A stretch of DNA of 64,000 nucleotides from an uncultured Clostridia bacterium. Its GTDB lineage: Bacteria; Bacillota; Clostridia; TANB77; CAG-508. This document shows positions 63,107 through 64,000 of this stretch, in pieces. How positions within the stretch are numbered: the stretch's first letter is position 1; every line of letters starts with the position of its first letter. The position numbers and the translations under genes are program-made. The DNA lies in assembly GCA_934121905.1 (NCBI GenBank), contig CAKOVI010000002.1, positions 62,001 through 126,000 on the forward strand, given 5' to 3'. The notes beneath the pieces were generated by a model. That model was not told the DNA's origin, made no database searches, and saw only the letters and a list, made by a program, of their open reading frames with translations.

Positions 63107-64000
63107 ATGATACCAAATAAATTAAAAAAAGGAGATTGTGTAGCCGTAATTGCACCATCAAACCATGTAAGTGAAGATGATTTTATATACATGAAAAAAA
63201 CAGAGGAAATGTTTAATTCCGTAGGATTAAATGTTGTATATGGGAAAAACATATACTCAAATACATTGGGGTATGGAGCAACTCCCAAAGAAAAGGCAGA
63301 AGACTTAAATTGGGCATTTAGGAATAAAGACATAAAGGCTATTTTTTGTGCAAAAGGGGGAGAAAATTCAAATACAATTTTTGAATATATAGACTATAAT
63401 TTAATAAAACAAAATCCCAAAATATTTTGCGGATTTAGTGATTCAACGTTTCTTATTAATATGATATATGAAAAAACAGGACTTACAACATTTCACGCAT
63501 CAACTTTTAAAGCAATTTCAGATTGGGATGAGGCTTCAGTATTTGAAGATATTGTACAAAAACTAATTAATGGAAACAAGACATTAAATTTTATGCTAGG
63601 TGAACCTAAAGTTATAAAGGAAGGAAAATGCGAGGGAACACTAGTTGGTGGAAATTTAAGTTGCATAAGAGAAATGGTTAGCGGAAAATATTCTATAAAT
63701 TTCGAAAATAAAATATTATTTATTGAAGATTTAGCAGAAGAATCTAATCCAAAATTTGAAAGTAATTTTCTTTATTATATGAAGCAAAATGATGTATTCT
63801 CAAAAATAAAGGGACTATGGATAGGAAATTATGAACATGAAAGTAAAATACAATTAGAAAAAATTGTACAAGATGTTTTAGAAAATGAATATAATTTTCC
63901 TATTATAAAATCAAATAATTTTGGACATATATCTAATAAAATAGTAATTCCAGTTGGAATAAAGGCAAAAATTGATACAAATAGTGATGAAAAAATTAAG
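63107..64000 (+). CDS. LD-carboxypeptidase (S66 family), truncated by the window end
   Basis: Starts at ATG 63107 (SD AAAGGAAAT), open to the window end (298 codons seen). S66 signatures: PNKLKKGDCVAVIAPS, the nucleophile elbow FCGFSDSTFL (Ser about 111) and LFIEDLAEES (Glu about 205). It trims D-Ala from L,D-linked muropeptides in recycling or immunity-type proteins. The C-terminal end with the catalytic His is not fully covered. Confidence 0.88.
   Translation, partial: MIPNKLKKGDCVAVIAPSNHVSEDDFIYMKKTEEMFNSVGLNVVYGKNIYSNTLGYGATPKEKAEDLNWAFRNKDIKAIFCAKGGENSNTIFEYIDYNLIKQNPKIFCGFSDSTFLINMIYEKTGLTTFHASTFKAISDWDEASVFEDIVQKLINGNKTLNFMLGEPKVIKEGKCEGTLVGGNLSCIREMVSGKYSINFENKILFIEDLAEESNPKFESNFLYYMKQNDVFSKIKGLWIGNYEHESKIQLEKIVQDVLENEYNFPIIKSNNFGHISNKIVIPVGIKAKIDTNSDEKIK

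Overview
The window is very AT-rich DNA with strong Shine-Dalgarno (SD) sites, frequent TTG/GTG starts and consensus TTGACA-N17-TATAAT promoters. It carries endospore genes: spoIIR, a GerM-domain gene, ypeB, an alpha/beta-type small acid-soluble spore protein, and an AbrB/SpoVT-type regulator. This fits a low-GC, spore-forming member of the Clostridia. A gut-associated uncultured lineage is a guess from gene style only.

Layout. 0-2.6 kb: a large membrane-anchored DUF4179-like (anti-sigma type) protein. 2.6-25.0 kb: a single-direction locus encoding a type IV secretion-like machine. It has a coiled-coil protein, five tandem VirB2/TrbC-like pilin-type proteins, a PrgI-like protein, a TraC/VirB4-N-like protein, a VirB4 ATPase, four VirB6/TrbL-like channel proteins, three VirB8-like membrane-anchored proteins, and an M15 and an NlpC-type wall hydrolase. 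One of the VirB6-like proteins carries a serine-hydrolase and an NlpC/CHAP domain in its extracellular loop. No relaxase, coupling protein, integrase or replication gene is visible. 25-38.5 kb, mostly minus strand: a DnaJ-domain protein, a large 2-hydroxyacyl-CoA-dehydratase-activase-type protein, VanW, GerM-like, the trmN6-rsmI-abrB block, walJ, murA and spoIIR. 38.6-49.7 kb: UDP-sugar pyrophosphorylase and phosphoglucomutase, tRNA-Arg(CCU), a HipA-like kinase pair, C39 peptidase, tadA, and the classic SRP RNA-dnaX-ybaB-recR block, with dispersed palindromic repeats. 49.7-64 kb: a glycolipid glycosyltransferase, ypeB, SASP, murF-ddl, sortase, mazF, HD-GYP, addB, pgeF and an LD-carboxypeptidase that runs off the end.

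Main discovery. Five genes (two VirB6-like paralogues, the CoA-activase gene, walJ and recR) are each broken by a single extra C. In all five the extra C creates an in-frame CGG codon followed by A. Skipping that one base (C|GGA, read as Gly) restores the full family-typical protein. I scanned every CGG by eye on both coding strands. These five were the only in-frame CGG codons I found in genes of host-like composition; two more lie in one compositionally odd 103-codon gene at 53.1 kb. The simplest biological reading is that CGG is an unassigned or 'hungry' codon and that CGGA acts as a programmed +1 frameshift (or quadruplet Gly) signal. The main alternative is a systematic base-calling artefact.

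Other oddities: a pilin gene whose only SD-positioned start is ATA; two near-identical copies of a small hydrophobic-peptide / antisense-promoter module resembling type I toxin-antitoxin loci; and a duplicated terminator plus extended -10 promoter cassette inside the pilin cluster.
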